This document shows, one piece after another, positions 63,501 through 64,000 of a stretch of 64,000 bases of DNA. The DNA is from Bugulina stolonifera (lineage: Eukaryota > Bryozoa > Gymnolaemata > Cheilostomatida > Bugulidae), in contig OW285187.1 in assembly GCA_935421135.1 (NCBI GenBank), forward strand, positions 2,728,001 through 2,792,000, given 5' to 3'. How positions within the stretch are numbered: the stretch's first letter is position 1; the number at the start of each line of letters is the position of its first letter. The position numbers were made by a program, and so were the translations under genes. The notes under the pieces were generated by a model. That model was not told the origin of the DNA and did no database searches. It saw only the letters and a list, made by a program, of their open reading frames with translations.

Positions 63501-64000
63501 CTGTACAAATCAATATCGGTTGGCAAACACTATCATCAGTTAGAGAACAACGATTTACTCAACACTGACTACGACAGTAATATGAATCCTCACTTGAAGA
63601 CATTGATATTATAGGACTCCGTGATCCTTGATGTGACATCTATAAAATTCTGTCATTCTCACATACATGTAGAGTCCAGCAAAGAACAATCTACCTGCCC
63701 AGCCTGTCTGTATTGATGAAACCAGTCACCTTTGCCAATTATAGCCTCAGATTCATTACTGGCTATCATCTGTTAAGGCTATGCCTAATTCAACATTGCA
63801 AGATAATCAGGTTCAATGGCTATATAGCCAAGCCGGCTGCAGCTATTTTATTCAACAATCCTGTTCATGCTATAAACACAAACTAAACTGTGTAATGCTT
63901 CATGGTGTAGCATAGTCTTAGTTAACACCATATACATGTAAATATTATGTGAAACATCCAGCAATCCACAAGAGAGGTTGGTTGCTCTCACACTCTTACC
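60564..64000. other. Right end of window, no gene recognised
   Basis: 3.4 kb without long open frames or minisatellites. I looked on the minus strand for the PDGGWGW, TM5 and loop exons that gene G should have and found none. A short GCTA run lies near 62200. Confidence 0.5.

Overview
The window is nuclear DNA of a multicellular eukaryote. Its genes are broken into 8 to 10 coding exons with GT/AG introns of about 0.1 to 4 kb. The non-coding DNA is AT-rich, full of micro- and minisatellites and ACATGT-type palindromic runs, and carries relics of DNA transposons and a LINE. Everything points to an animal; a sponge or another early-branching metazoan is my guess from style, not proof.

Nearly all recognisable coding sequence is one locally amplified family: 12-TM transporters of the monocarboxylate transporter group (MCT/SLC16, major facilitator superfamily). 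Their hallmarks are the P(D/E)GGWGW motif before TM1, the YFxKKRxxAxG motif at TM5 and a long cytoplasmic loop between TM6 and TM7. In order: A (+, 5' end outside the window, 1-7817), B (+, 14199-22100), C (-, 28654-23811), D (+, 33000-38060), E (-, 44590-40004), a dead partial copy H (-, 49280-47599), F (-, 56735-51191) and G (-, only the TM7-12 half seen, 60139-58348). I joined exons by splice site and reading phase. B, C, D, E and F give complete proteins of about 605, 589, 621, 597 and 558 residues. Exon lengths of 144, 183, 229, 180/183 and 126 nt recur between paralogues, so the cluster grew by tandem duplication with inversions (B/C and D/E are tail to tail, C/D head to head). A has a different intron map and is the most distant member.

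Between C and D there is a small gene on the minus strand that I do not recognise (30311-28697). Between F and G there is a possible signal-peptide exon on the plus strand (57736-57857). Mobile DNA includes a hAT element with an 8-bp target duplication (1339-2629), a 5'-truncated LINE with a 16-bp target duplication (50326-50861), a perfect 81-bp-arm foldback (60219-60563), a decayed foldback (56057-56333) and tRNA-like SINE relics.

The most unusual signal is a set of short tandem duplications that straddle splice junctions. In five places, in three different paralogues (A, B, D), a 34- to 49-bp unit holding the splice site plus adjoining exon sequence is repeated 2 to 6 times, creating arrays of decoy splice sites next to the real one. 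A second odd signal is a dispersed AGTTGTCTTC motif that often forms small hairpins in introns.
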